43,278 nt of DNA, taken from positions 1 to 43,278 of the IMG/VR virus record IMGVR_UViG_3300015360_000079; one strand, written 5' to 3'. Origin of the DNA: a virus. The translations under genes were made by a program, and so were the position numbers. Numbering within the stretch: the stretch's first letter is position 1; each line of letters opens with the position of its first letter. A model generated the notes under the pieces. That model searched no databases. It was given only the letters and a program-made list of their open reading frames with translations, and was not told the origin of the DNA. Shown here in pieces: positions 17,678 to 25,289 of the stretch.

Positions 17678-18018
17678 TTGATTCCTTCGTGGGAAAGGCT
17701 GAAGTGGTTACCATCTACTTTAACAAAGTCACCTCCCCAACAACAGAGGGGATTGAGAGTTTTCCAGTAGCTACCTAAGAAAGCATACATGGAAGAATCC
17801 CGCAGATATTCACCATCTTTAAAAAGATTTAGGTCAACTGCAAGTCTTTTGCAATGCAAACTATTAAGAATTCCTGAACCATTCTTAACATTTAGCGCTG
17901 CCTGTTCTGGAGTTCTATAAGCTTCTCCGAAAGAAAGTTCATAACCCATGCGGTAAGCATAGTCTATCAGGCGTGCTACATAGATCGTGAACTTTCTTTG
18001 TTTTTCGGAGAGAGTCAT
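17674..18018 (-). CDS. endolysin, M15 family (VanY-like) peptidase
   Basis: The short 114-residue enzyme carries the zinc-peptidase signature S53-x-H55-x6-D62 (SLHCKRLAVDL) and the later H105 in GNHFSL, with an upstream EAYRTPEQ loop typical of D-Ala-D-Ala carboxypeptidase or L-Ala-D-Glu peptidase endolysins. It cleaves peptidoglycan cross-links at the end of infection. It has no signal peptide, so it depends on the adjacent holin. The gene lies between a single-pass membrane protein and the holin. Confidence 0.88.
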   Translation of the reverse strand: MTLSEKQRKFTIYVARLIDYAYRMGYELSFGEAYRTPEQAALNVKNGSGILNSLHCKRLAVDLNLFKDGEYLRDSSMYAFLGSYWKTLNPLCCWGGDFVKVDGNHFSLSHEGIK

Positions 18019-18019
18019 T

Positions 18020-18346
18020 TTACCGTTCCTTAAGCTTTTTGCGAAGTGACCCCGGCATTTGAAGATCTAACTTTTCCCTCTCAGCCGGGGTCAACGTAAG
18101 AACATAGGTAGCTTCGTTTAAGCTTTCAATTATGGTTTGTTGTGTTTCAACGATTTTCGTTTGCTTACCATCCATCCCGTGAAGGAAATAACCCGTAATG
18201 GCAGCACCACTGACCAACACAACAACGCATATGTCATAATTGCGTATCCTTAAAAGTTTACTTGACCAGGGGACTGGAATCTCGACTGACTTTCGCTTAT
18301 CGTGAATATTGGTTCTATCGTTGGAATCACAATCTTCTTCAGCCAT
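18020..18346 (-). CDS. single-pass membrane protein of the lysis cassette (spanin or antiholin candidate)
   Basis: I chose the ATG at 18346 (MAEEDCDSND, 108 residues), because TGAGGA lies at a good distance before it and it begins 8 bases after the extended stop of the upstream gene. A GTG at 18394 is open but has no ribosome site. The protein is cytoplasmic and charged at first, then has one transmembrane helix (NYDICVVVLVSGAAITGYFL), then a polar helical tail ending in Lys/Arg. This is the topology of an inner-membrane spanin or an antiholin. No outer-membrane partner was found. Confidence 0.6.
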   Translation of the reverse strand: MAEEDCDSNDRTNIHDKRKSVEIPVPWSSKLLRIRNYDICVVVLVSGAAITGYFLHGMDGKQTKIVETQQTIIESLNEATYVLTLTPAEREKLDLQMPGSLRKKLKER

Positions 18347-18353
18347 TTTTTGC

Positions 18354-18473
18354 TCATTCCTCAGTCCAAATAACAGTGATGTAAATAATGCCACCTACAA
18401 GAGTTGCACCGTTAAGGTTGATTGAAATTCCTTCAGCAACCCCACGGAGAGTAATAGGACTAACTCCTAAGGG
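18354..18473 (-). CDS. 39-codon extension of the 192-aa tail protein in the -1 frame
   Basis: Immediately around the stop of the 18467-19045 gene, the -1 frame opens with CCC and runs 39 codons to a TGA at 18354-18356. It lacks any ATG, GTG or TTG start but reads like the natural end of a virion protein (ITLRGVAEGISINLNGATLV, then GGIIYITVIWTEE). The stop fits the start of the next gene. This implies either a -1 ribosomal frameshift at CCC-T or a one-base loss in a run of C residues. Confidence 0.5.
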   Translation of the reverse strand, partial: PLGVSPITLRGVAEGISINLNGATLVGGIIYITVIWTEE

Positions 18474-19045
18474 TTAACAGTAAAGAGCAATTCTGGATTA
18501 AAATAAAGATCAGTGGTAGAGAGGGCAAAGCCAACAGGTTGAATAATCTGACCACTCCCCGCGGGTGCAACCAATGTTTTATCCCCATTTACAGTATTAA
18601 GATAGTAAATGGAGCCAATCGTAAGTCCACTAAATCCACTTGCAAGACCTTGCATTACATAAACTTCTCCAAAGTTTGCATTAAGAATTCCATTTGGAGC
18701 GTATGCAAAGCAAGGTTTGGTAGTATTTGAAGCGTTTGCATTTCTTATCTTCTGCCCTCCAGAGTTATGAATATTGCACATAGCTCCAGCAGAAATATCT
18801 TCACTAGCTTGCAAGTAAAGCCGATTACAGTTTTGTGGATAGATAGTTTGAGCAATTGTTACCTGTGGCCAATCATCTTGAAACTGCGCTACAATTCCAC
18901 AAAAATCTGTAAAGGCTTGTTGCAAACTCAACATCGCATTATACATTGCTTGGAATTCCGCATACACCACAGGATCTTTCATTTCCTGCGGGGGGCTATC
19001 TGGAATAGCAAGTGTAAATGGACTGTTAACCCTTGATTTAGCCAT
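18467..19045 (-). CDS. 192-aa virion protein, probably tail-associated; possibly longer by frameshift
   Basis: The product starts MAKSRVNSPFTLAIPDSPPQ and has a beta-rich C-terminal half (GEVYVMQGLASGFSGLTIGS, then YYLNTVNGDKTL). It lies between the 549-residue tail protein and the lysis genes, the usual place for a tail fibre or receptor-binding accessory. The zero frame ends FTVNP-stop, but the -1 frame continues convincingly for 39 codons. The complete product may therefore have about 230 residues. No named family was recognised. Confidence 0.7.
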   Translation of the reverse strand: MAKSRVNSPFTLAIPDSPPQEMKDPVVYAEFQAMYNAMLSLQQAFTDFCGIVAQFQDDWPQVTIAQTIYPQNCNRLYLQASEDISAGAMCNIHNSGGQKIRNANASNTTKPCFAYAPNGILNANFGEVYVMQGLASGFSGLTIGSIYYLNTVNGDKTLVAPAGSGQIIQPVGFALSTTDLYFNPELLFTVNP

Positions 19046-19050
19046 AAACT

Positions 19051-20700
19051 TTACCTATCTCCAGCGTTACTGCCACTAAAGATATAAGTTACAAGATTAA
19101 ATGCACCATAAAAGTAAAGCGTGTGGTTTTGTCCTGTAACTCGGCAGCCATAAACTTGGAGATCTTCTCTGGTTTTCTTAAGTGTCAGTGTGTTTTTGGT
19201 TGCAAAGTTCTTTCCGTCATAGGAAGTAAAAAGTTTAATAAGGAAATTAGAATTAGTTAAGTCAACGTTTTCAATTTCCAAATCCAACACAGTTAAGAGT
19301 CTGTTACGAATCAGTTGGAACTTTCCAATCAGAAGAACAGAATCTGTCTGGAAGTTTCCTAGATCAAAGTTCAGAATCTGAACCGTCCCATCCTGCTGGA
19401 GAAAAGCTATATCCCGTTTAGGCTTCGGAGAAGTTCTTTGCTGCTGGCTGAGTTGGTCATAAGTTGTCCCGGCCAAATCATCGTAAGTTCTGCCCTCAAG
19501 ATCGTCATAGGTTTGCACGCCGAAAAGATTCGGAGCGTTCCATGCAAACACATCAGTATGAGTTAGCTTAAGTTTTCCAAAGCGTTTAAGATTAAGATCA
19601 TAAATCAATGCATGAGTAAATAGGCCGTTATTAACCCCATAAGATAGGATGAGATAGCGAGCGCCAATAAGTGCAAGGTTAAGAAAGAGGTCACTGTTAA
19701 GATAAGTTCTTGTAAATTCTTCTGTAACAGGGTTAAAATCCTCGAAGATTCTTGCACTAAAAAAGTCTGCGCATTCTGGAAAGATTCCTTCAGCCGTGTT
19801 ACGAGATACTTTTTGAAGTCCCTTAGTTGTCCAAGCATAGTGTGCTCCGGCTCCAGTTTCATAAGAAACAACTTGAGGAGTTGTAACTCCCCCGGCGAAT
19901 TGGATTTCTTTCCAAACCCACGGAAAACGAATGTTTCCAGTGTAGCCGCCGTAGACTGCATTTTGATTGGTGTAAATGCAATAGCCACCAGTCATAGGCA
20001 GAACAACTACAATGTCACCTTTAAGGTCATTAGGGGTAGAAGTTCCTGCACCCGTGGAAAGCGAAGGAGTAAAATTAAGCAGTGTAACTCCAGTTACTCC
20101 ACCCCAAAAGAGTGCATTATCTCCATCCCACGCAATGAGATAAAGACCTGAACTACAGATTCCTTTAATATTTGCAGCAACTAACCCGGTAAGGGTTATT
20201 GGATTCATTGTATTAGTTACAAAATTATACTCATAGCAACCAATATTTTCATAAAAGATAAAGGTTCTTCCCTGAACTTGGGCAGTAGTTACCAAGCCAG
20301 TTTCAGGAAAAGACCCTGGGGGAAATGGAGTAATAGATTGCCAAGCATTATTGTTGGAGTTGAAGAAATAGTTTGAGCCTGCCCCGGGGACAAAGATTCC
20401 TTTGTTTTGGTCCGTGTCAGAGATTGGAAACGCGTGGTCAAAGTTATTTGCATCAACCGTGTATTGGTCAATAACTTCTCTGAAGCCTACAGATTGCATC
20501 CCTTGACCAGTAGGAACTACGTTGTGAAGATAGAAAATCTGGGGGATGCCAATATCTCTATCAGCATCCTCCCCAGCAAACCCCGGAACCTTAGCAAAAT
20601 TTTGGTCCATTTGGGGGTTAATAATAGTCCTTCCACCAAACGCGGAAACTAAAGGATACGCTGCTGCATTTAAGTTACCGCGAAAAGTGTAATATGGCAT
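19051..20700 (-). CDS. 549-aa tail protein (tubular/nozzle or knob candidate)
   Basis: A beta-rich protein with repeated short strands, many Asn, Gly and Tyr residues, and a triple degenerate repeat near 390-410 (TYDDLEGR, TYDDLAGT, TYDQLSQQ). It has blade-like segments such as GLYLIAWDGDNALFWGG and GYCIYTNQNAVYGGYTG, suggesting a beta-propeller-type tail structure as found in podovirus nozzle proteins. No enzyme motif is present. Its role in the tail is inferred from composition, size and order after the adaptor genes. Confidence 0.6.
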   Translation of the reverse strand: MPYYTFRGNLNAAAYPLVSAFGGRTIINPQMDQNFAKVPGFAGEDADRDIGIPQIFYLHNVVPTGQGMQSVGFREVIDQYTVDANNFDHAFPISDTDQNKGIFVPGAGSNYFFNSNNNAWQSITPFPPGSFPETGLVTTAQVQGRTFIFYENIGCYEYNFVTNTMNPITLTGLVAANIKGICSSGLYLIAWDGDNALFWGGVTGVTLLNFTPSLSTGAGTSTPNDLKGDIVVVLPMTGGYCIYTNQNAVYGGYTGNIRFPWVWKEIQFAGGVTTPQVVSYETGAGAHYAWTTKGLQKVSRNTAEGIFPECADFFSARIFEDFNPVTEEFTRTYLNSDLFLNLALIGARYLILSYGVNNGLFTHALIYDLNLKRFGKLKLTHTDVFAWNAPNLFGVQTYDDLEGRTYDDLAGTTYDQLSQQQRTSPKPKRDIAFLQQDGTVQILNFDLGNFQTDSVLLIGKFQLIRNRLLTVLDLEIENVDLTNSNFLIKLFTSYDGKNFATKNTLTLKKTREDLQVYGCRVTGQNHTLYFYGAFNLVTYIFSGSNAGDR

Positions 20701-20702
20701 GA

Positions 20703-20972
20703 TTACTGACCGTCTCCACCACCATCACCACCACCGGAGCCGCCACCATCGCTATCTCCACCATTAGTAGCTTGGTCAGCACCATCATCAAATGCGTGAT
20801 GTTCTTTCCGACCTTCAAGAGGCCAGATAGTAATCTTAGAATTACCGGAGACTTCAATTTCAAGAGTTTCTGCGGGATTCACATAGCGCAGATTTTGAAT
20901 GTCAGTCCCATCAATTACTTTAATTTCCAAACCAGCGGCTTGATCACCAGGAACAGTAACAGAGAATTTCAT
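20703..20972 (-). CDS. hypothetical 89-aa virion-region protein with Gly/Asp tail
   Basis: The N-terminal 60 residues form a plausible small beta domain (MKFSVTVPGDQAAGLEIKVI, later TLEIEVSGNSKITIWPL). The C-terminus is a flexible run of Gly, Asp and Ser. It lies in a string of small structural genes. A role as a minor virion component or assembly linker is possible; I do not recognise it. Confidence 0.55.
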   Translation of the reverse strand: MKFSVTVPGDQAAGLEIKVIDGTDIQNLRYVNPAETLEIEVSGNSKITIWPLEGRKEHHAFDDGADQATNGGDSDGGGSGGGDGGGDGQ

Positions 20973-21266
20973 TTAAATTTCCTTTTGAGTTTGCTTACGG
21001 GGCAGCCCATCAATCAGTTTAGGTTGCATACCATTTGCAACTTTTTGATGGTTGGGCATTTCATTATCTACAATCACATCAGGGTCAAAACTTGGAACAA
21101 CCATCTTACCACCAGCTGCAACTGCGTATTCACTAAATTCATGCGGAACTGCGGGGGTTCCATCAAGTTTATGAATCTCAACTACATTACCATCAACTAC
21201 TTGCTGATAACCTAGCTGCCCTGCAAGTTGTCCTGCTGTAAATTTAATTTCAATATAGCCATTCAT
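20973..21266 (-). CDS. hypothetical 97-aa virion-region protein
   Basis: The ATG at 21266 (MNGYIEIKFTAGQLAGQLGY) follows GAAAGGAAAA and sits 14 bases after the previous stop, so I prefer it to an upstream in-frame start at 21338 that would overlap the glycine-rich gene. The protein has short strands (GNVVEIHKLDGTPAVPHEF) and a basic end. Function unknown; context suggests a tail accessory protein. Confidence 0.6.
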   Translation of the reverse strand: MNGYIEIKFTAGQLAGQLGYQQVVDGNVVEIHKLDGTPAVPHEFSEYAVAAGGKMVVPSFDPDVIVDNEMPNHQKVANGMQPKLIDGLPRKQTQKEI

Positions 21267-21279
21267 GAGATTTTCCTTT

Positions 21280-21765
21280 CTACCATTTAACAATACAAAG
21301 TCCTTGAGTACCATTAGTTTCAGCAGTTCCGCCGCCACCGACCCCAGCAGGGACAGTAATTAAAATTTCTTGCCTCCCTTTAACAGTTACAGGCTCGTCA
21401 ACATACCAGCCACCACCACCAGCAATGCTACCACCACCCCCAAAACCTTTTCCAGCGCTAATTGAGCCACCAGAACCAAAAGGAGAACCACCACCTGTCG
21501 GGCCAATATTAGCATTATAACCATTTGGACTCCCACCAACACCAGCAGCAGTTCCGCCGGTAGTAGTTAAAAGGTTTCCAAAAAACGCAGCAATTCCAGT
21601 AGTAGTGTTACTTCCACCACCAGCAATCAAAGTTACCCAAAGTAGATATACACCTTCGGGCACTTTAAATTTTTGATTTGCACCAACTGTTTCATATTTT
21701 TTAATCCCATGCACGATATTGGGTCTAGCATTTAACATTAAATCGATATTAGGGATAGAAAACAT
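21280..21765 (-). CDS. glycine-rich tail-tip protein, receptor-binding candidate
   Basis: The ATG at 21765 (MFSIPNIDLMLNARPNIVHG) follows GGGAGATT and is preferred to a start at 21816 that overlaps the upstream gene. The sequence matches phage glycine-rich adhesin-like domains: VPEGVYLLWVTLIAGGG, a long Gly/Ser loop region, then EILITVPAGVGGGG and a final IVKW. Such proteins sit at fibre tips and often vary with host range. The 161-residue length suggests a stand-alone tip protein. Confidence 0.65.
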   Translation of the reverse strand: MFSIPNIDLMLNARPNIVHGIKKYETVGANQKFKVPEGVYLLWVTLIAGGGSNTTTGIAAFFGNLLTTTGGTAAGVGGSPNGYNANIGPTGGGSPFGSGGSISAGKGFGGGGSIAGGGGWYVDEPVTVKGRQEILITVPAGVGGGGTAETNGTQGLCIVKW

Positions 21766-21767
21766 GA

Positions 21768-22217
21768 TTAATAATCTCCCGCATCCGGCAGAGAAACAGC
21801 ATGGCCAGCAGCACAAGCAGTGCCGATAGAATAATAAACCCTATAACCTGGGGTCATAATAAGTCCAAGCCAAATATCATAGATGATTGACTTAGCAACT
21901 TGACTGATTGTGTTAGAAGCAATAGTTTCTTCTGCAACTAACTGGTTGTTTGTAGCCACAGTTGGCGTTGAACCATTGTTAAGGAAGAAACGCATAACAG
22001 TTGCTACGTTAGTTCCACGATGAACAACTCTAGCACGAGGAACAGAACGCCCAAAATTTCCAGCAATCGCACTTCCATTAACACCAACAACAGCTACAGA
22101 ACCAATCAGCTGCACAGTGCCAGTTCCATCCAGTGCAGTGTTGGCACTTAGAAGAACTGTTTGGTCTGGAAATACGCTCTGGGGCAGAATCGGAGAAATC
22201 GGAATTTGGTTAGCCAC
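21768..22217 (-). CDS. 149-aa virion protein
   Basis: A beta-rich protein (TVQLIGSVAVVGVNGSAIAG, later AKSIIYDIWLGLIMTPGYRV) with no Cys-rich or catalytic motif. The compact fold with a C-terminal hydrophobic strand suggests a small fibre or baseplate-like domain. It lies between the SPRY-domain protein and the glycine-rich tip protein, and the three may form one receptor-recognition module. Family not recognised. Confidence 0.6.
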   Translation of the reverse strand: MANQIPISPILPQSVFPDQTVLLSANTALDGTGTVQLIGSVAVVGVNGSAIAGNFGRSVPRARVVHRGTNVATVMRFFLNNGSTPTVATNNQLVAEETIASNTISQVAKSIIYDIWLGLIMTPGYRVYYSIGTACAAGHAVSLPDAGDY

Positions 22218-22229
22218 AGTAAATCCTTC

Positions 22230-22943
22230 CTAGTAAACCGGCATGCCAGCATTAAAAAATTGGGTATACATAAAACTTGACCCGCTAGTTGCAATAACAG
22301 AAGAAAGTTGAAGTGCAGCAAACCCTGTAGGAATTGCATAAACAAAGGGTGTGCCACCAAAATTAACACTTACTTGATCGTTAAGATTCTGGATGCTTGC
22401 TGCGGGATAGTAGGTTCCGATCAGGCTGCCAGCATAAATAACCCCTTGACTTACATTGTTTTTATAAAAGGTTATTTGATCAGCATCCAAATCCATTGCA
22501 ACACCAATAACATCCCCGGCAGCAAAAGTAGCGCCATAAGCTGCGCTGACAGAGTTGTTAAATCTTGTTGCATCCTGCCTGTAGGCAAATCCCCCGGAAT
22601 CAAAGCCAAGTTGCTGAGCTAATGTAGAAGTAAGCTTAGCAACTCCAAGATTGATAGGGCCAGTAAGGGCAATAATTGTAACTTCCCAATAATACTTTCC
22701 ACTGCCCTTACCAATATTAGCCCGAACACCAGCACTCAAACCATCAGAAAGGTTTTTAGTTGCAATTAAATTCCCCCCAGAGAGCGTAATGTTTCCACTC
22801 TTGTCTGAAGGATTCCACTGTGCAAGCGTAGTTACTAGGCTGATGATCTTTTGCTTCAGTGCACGAAATTCTGGTGCTGCATTTGAAGCATCTACTGAGC
22901 CTGTTGGCTGTGTCGGGTCATCAGGATTAGGAGTATATGCCAT
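22230..22943 (-). CDS. SPRY-domain virion protein, host-recognition candidate
   Basis: After a short helical start (PEFRALKQKIISLVTTLA), residues 60-225 read as a SPRY/B30.2-like beta-sandwich: GSGKYYWEVTII, later GDVIGVAMDLDADQITFYKN, then YYPAASIQN, VSVNFGG and AIPTGFAALQL. In other phages SPRY domains occur in tail or fibre proteins and are thought to bind ligands. The placement among small tail genes supports adsorption. Domain identity is likely; the ligand is unknown. Confidence 0.7.
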   Translation of the reverse strand: MAYTPNPDDPTQPTGSVDASNAAPEFRALKQKIISLVTTLAQWNPSDKSGNITLSGGNLIATKNLSDGLSAGVRANIGKGSGKYYWEVTIIALTGPINLGVAKLTSTLAQQLGFDSGGFAYRQDATRFNNSVSAAYGATFAAGDVIGVAMDLDADQITFYKNNVSQGVIYAGSLIGTYYPAASIQNLNDQVSVNFGGTPFVYAIPTGFAALQLSSVIATSGSSFMYTQFFNAGMPVY

Positions 22944-22948
22944 TTAAT

Positions 22949-23752
22949 TCAAACTCCTGCCGGGATTGAGTTAATAAATGCATCGCTTGGTGCAGCAAAA
23001 GCAAGCTGAGAAACTGCAATTAGGTTTGTTTGACTGGCTCCACTATTATTGGCCATAGACATAGAAGGATTACCAAACCCTGCAGAATTCATTGTAAATC
23101 GCGGGGTGCCTCTACATACATAAACTACTGTGTTAATAGTGATAGAAGTTAAAAACCCAAGAGTGCAAAGAATTTGATACCAAGTAGCTAGATCAACTGG
23201 AATTGGAGTAATTGTGTAGTTAATTCCACCAGTATTTCCATTCAAGACTGTCCAACTATGAACCTCTGCTGCACTAAAGCCATTGTTTGTTACAGTTCCA
23301 GTTGTAGCTACTGCAACTCCATCAGTTGGCCCCCAAGCAGTTGAAATCTGGGGAGGAACATTGGGAGTAAAGAACATATCCCAATCTGCAATCTGCCACA
23401 AACCATTACCAGTGAGGCTAAAATAGCGCAGTCCAGCAACCCAAGGAAGATAAATCTTTCTCTCTGATTGGGCTGGAATTGAAAAGGTTGCAGTTACTTG
23501 TTCAGTTGGTGCAGCTACTGCGCTGTTCTGCATGGAAAGCGTAAAGTTTTGCAGCAAAGTAGTAATATTTCGGATGGTTACTTCCATCCAGGCATACTCA
23601 GAAATCTCACCAATCGTGCTAAAAATTGCAGCAACCCCAGAACTAGAGTTTTCTAGGATTTGCTCTTGGGTATTCCAAGTAATATTGGATTCTAGTGTAA
23701 AAAACAAAGAACCCAAAATTGAAATTTCTGCAAAATTACCTTTCCAAGTCAT
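22949..23752 (-). CDS. 267-aa virion protein
   Basis: A Ser/Thr/Asn-rich, beta-strand-rich protein (ATFSIPAQSERKIYLPWVAG and ITINTVVYVCRGTPRFTMNS) with no nucleotide-binding or catalytic motif. Its start overlaps the end of the 207-residue adaptor candidate (ATGA), so the two are coupled. Composition suggests a tail or fibre component. Family not recognised. Confidence 0.6.
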   Translation of the reverse strand: MTWKGNFAEISILGSLFFTLESNITWNTQEQILENSSSGVAAIFSTIGEISEYAWMEVTIRNITTLLQNFTLSMQNSAVAAPTEQVTATFSIPAQSERKIYLPWVAGLRYFSLTGNGLWQIADWDMFFTPNVPPQISTAWGPTDGVAVATTGTVTNNGFSAAEVHSWTVLNGNTGGINYTITPIPVDLATWYQILCTLGFLTSITINTVVYVCRGTPRFTMNSAGFGNPSMSMANNSGASQTNLIAVSQLAFAAPSDAFINSIPAGV

Positions 23753-24372
23753 GCTCGCACTTCCTCTTCCAAGTAACTTACAGTGAGAAGCTGAATATGT
23801 TGAGCTACAAGATTGTCATATTTCTTCTGCTTATCATCCTGGCCTGCCATTTTGTAAATAATTGCCTGTGCAGCGTCAATCAAAATATAAGGATAGTTAT
23901 CTGCAATCCAGGAGCTATATTGATTGGGATTAATGTTAGGTCTAGCGTAGTAACCTGCTAGGATGTATTGACTGTTTAGATTGGTTCGACAGTTAATCTG
24001 CATCCCCGCGGTGTAATAGCAATTTACCCTGAGTGAATTATAAGCGTCAAAAACATTATCCGCAGGAACAGGGTCTAACTTTCCAATGGGGGCTCCAGTA
24101 TATGCACCTGTAAGAGGGTCATATGTTTGAACTCCATACATTTGGAGATACTTAAGTGCTCGAAAATTCGGAAGCTGGTCTGAAATGCTGATTCGAAAAT
24201 TATACTGAGAACTGCCTAGATTGATTAGTTTTTCACAAAGGTCAAACTTCCAGAACTCGAGAAAGTGCATCATCAGAGTTGCTCTGAGCAGTGCACTCCG
24301 AATCTCAGCTTGAAATTCGGGGCGATTTGTTTCCAAAATCACCAAGTCTTCGAGTTCTGAAAGGGTTGTCAT
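23749..24372 (-). CDS. 207-aa head-tail adaptor / tail tubular A-like protein
   Basis: A mostly helical protein starting MTTLSELEDLVILETNRPEF, with a helix of Leu and Phe (ALLRATLMMHFLEFWKFDL) and a long C-terminal helix (YPYILIDAAQAIIYKMAGQD). Length and helix order resemble podovirus adaptor or gatekeeper proteins that close the portal. It follows the capsid genes, as adaptors do. The assignment rests on pattern and order, not on a clear motif. Confidence 0.55.
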   Translation of the reverse strand: MTTLSELEDLVILETNRPEFQAEIRSALLRATLMMHFLEFWKFDLCEKLINLGSSQYNFRISISDQLPNFRALKYLQMYGVQTYDPLTGAYTGAPIGKLDPVPADNVFDAYNSLRVNCYYTAGMQINCRTNLNSQYILAGYYARPNINPNQYSSWIADNYPYILIDAAQAIIYKMAGQDDKQKKYDNLVAQHIQLLTVSYLEEEVRA

Positions 24373-24386
24373 GACCTGTTTCTTTT

Positions 24387-24818
24387 CTATTTAGCTTGAT
24401 CTGCTGCATTTCCGCCAAGATCAGCGGAAGTAGTAATGCCACCAAGAACAGCACCAGTTTGATTCGGAACAGGAGCGTTTACATTACCCGCGTTCTGTCC
24501 GTTTTCTTTAAGTTTCTGGAGTCGTTCTGCATCTTCCTTAGCCTTCTGTGCAAGCATTTGTCCTGCTGTTTGCACTTGTGCTTTAAACTGAGTTTCCGGA
24601 ACAGGATTCTTCGGCTCAGGAGCAACCTCCGGAATATGTTCTGAAATGTTCGGTTGCTTACCAAGAATCCGTTCAAACTCTGCAATCTCTGAAGGTTCAT
24701 CAGTTTCATAAACCCCAAAAGACCCTAGTGCAGTGGGAGAAAAAGTAATTGTTTTACCAGCAGCAAAAATAAAAGTGGAACCAACAATGCTGCTTTTAAA
24801 GATTCGAACTTGACTCAT
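24387..24818 (-). CDS. hypothetical 143-aa virion-region protein
   Basis: The N-terminal 55 residues form a small beta domain (GSTFIFAAGKTITFSPTALG). A Pro/Glu linker, a Gln/Lys helix (QMLAQKAKEDAERLQKLKEN) and a flexible Ala/Gly/Asn end follow. It is the first gene after the terminator that follows the capsid genes. A neck or head-completion role is possible; I do not recognise the family. Confidence 0.55.
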   Translation of the reverse strand: MSQVRIFKSSIVGSTFIFAAGKTITFSPTALGSFGVYETDEPSEIAEFERILGKQPNISEHIPEVAPEPKNPVPETQFKAQVQTAGQMLAQKAKEDAERLQKLKENGQNAGNVNAPVPNQTGAVLGGITTSADLGGNAADQAK

Positions 24819-24839
24819 TTTAAACTCCTAGGATTTAAG

Positions 24840-24886
24840 AAAAAAATGGGTGGGACTTAAAAGGTTTTAAACTTAGTGTCCCACCC
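24840..24886 (-). terminator. rho-independent terminator downstream of the capsid genes
   Basis: GGGTGGGAC (24848-24856) and GTCCCACCC (24878-24886) form a perfect 9-bp GC-rich stem. On the minus strand it is followed by A then seven T (24846-24840). It lies inside the late block, so it probably lowers tail-gene expression relative to capsid rather than ending the operon. Confidence 0.8.
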
Positions 24887-24938
24887 AAACCCGCACCACA
24901 CGAACACTTACTTTAAGGTTTGATTTTTTAGTTGGATT

Positions 24939-25262
24939 TTAACCAATTACAATTTTAAACCTGAATGGAGTATCCCTAACCAGCGCATTAGCATCAGCTG
25001 CCAACATCGCTGCACTCACCCCGGCAGTCACAGCATACACATTTCCGTTTACTGTAATTGACGTAATAATCGGGGGAAGCTGAACAATAACTTGTGTAGG
25101 ACTAGAAGTGTTTTGAATCCGGGGTCGAAATTGATCTTTAACAAGTTCAGTTGCATTAAGCGCACTTGCCACTGTAATGTTCTGACTTGCATCCGGAACC
25201 CGCGCACCTTCACCAGTTACTGTAACAGAAGATACTCCAGGAGGAACTTTAACTAAAGCCAT
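24939..25262 (-). CDS. 107-aa protein after the capsid gene, decoration or head-completion candidate
   Basis: A small beta-rich protein (MALVKVPPGVSSVTVTGEG, then VIVQLPPIITSITVNGNVYA) encoded between the major capsid gene and the internal terminator, and so probably expressed at capsid level. That dosage and its strand-rich sequence suit a capsid-associated protein. No motif was recognised. Confidence 0.55.
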   Translation of the reverse strand: MALVKVPPGVSSVTVTGEGARVPDASQNITVASALNATELVKDQFRPRIQNTSSPTQVIVQLPPIITSITVNGNVYAVTAGVSAAMLAADANALVRDTPFRFKIVIG

Positions 25263-25289
25263 GTTTCATTCCCTCCTGGATTTCTTACA

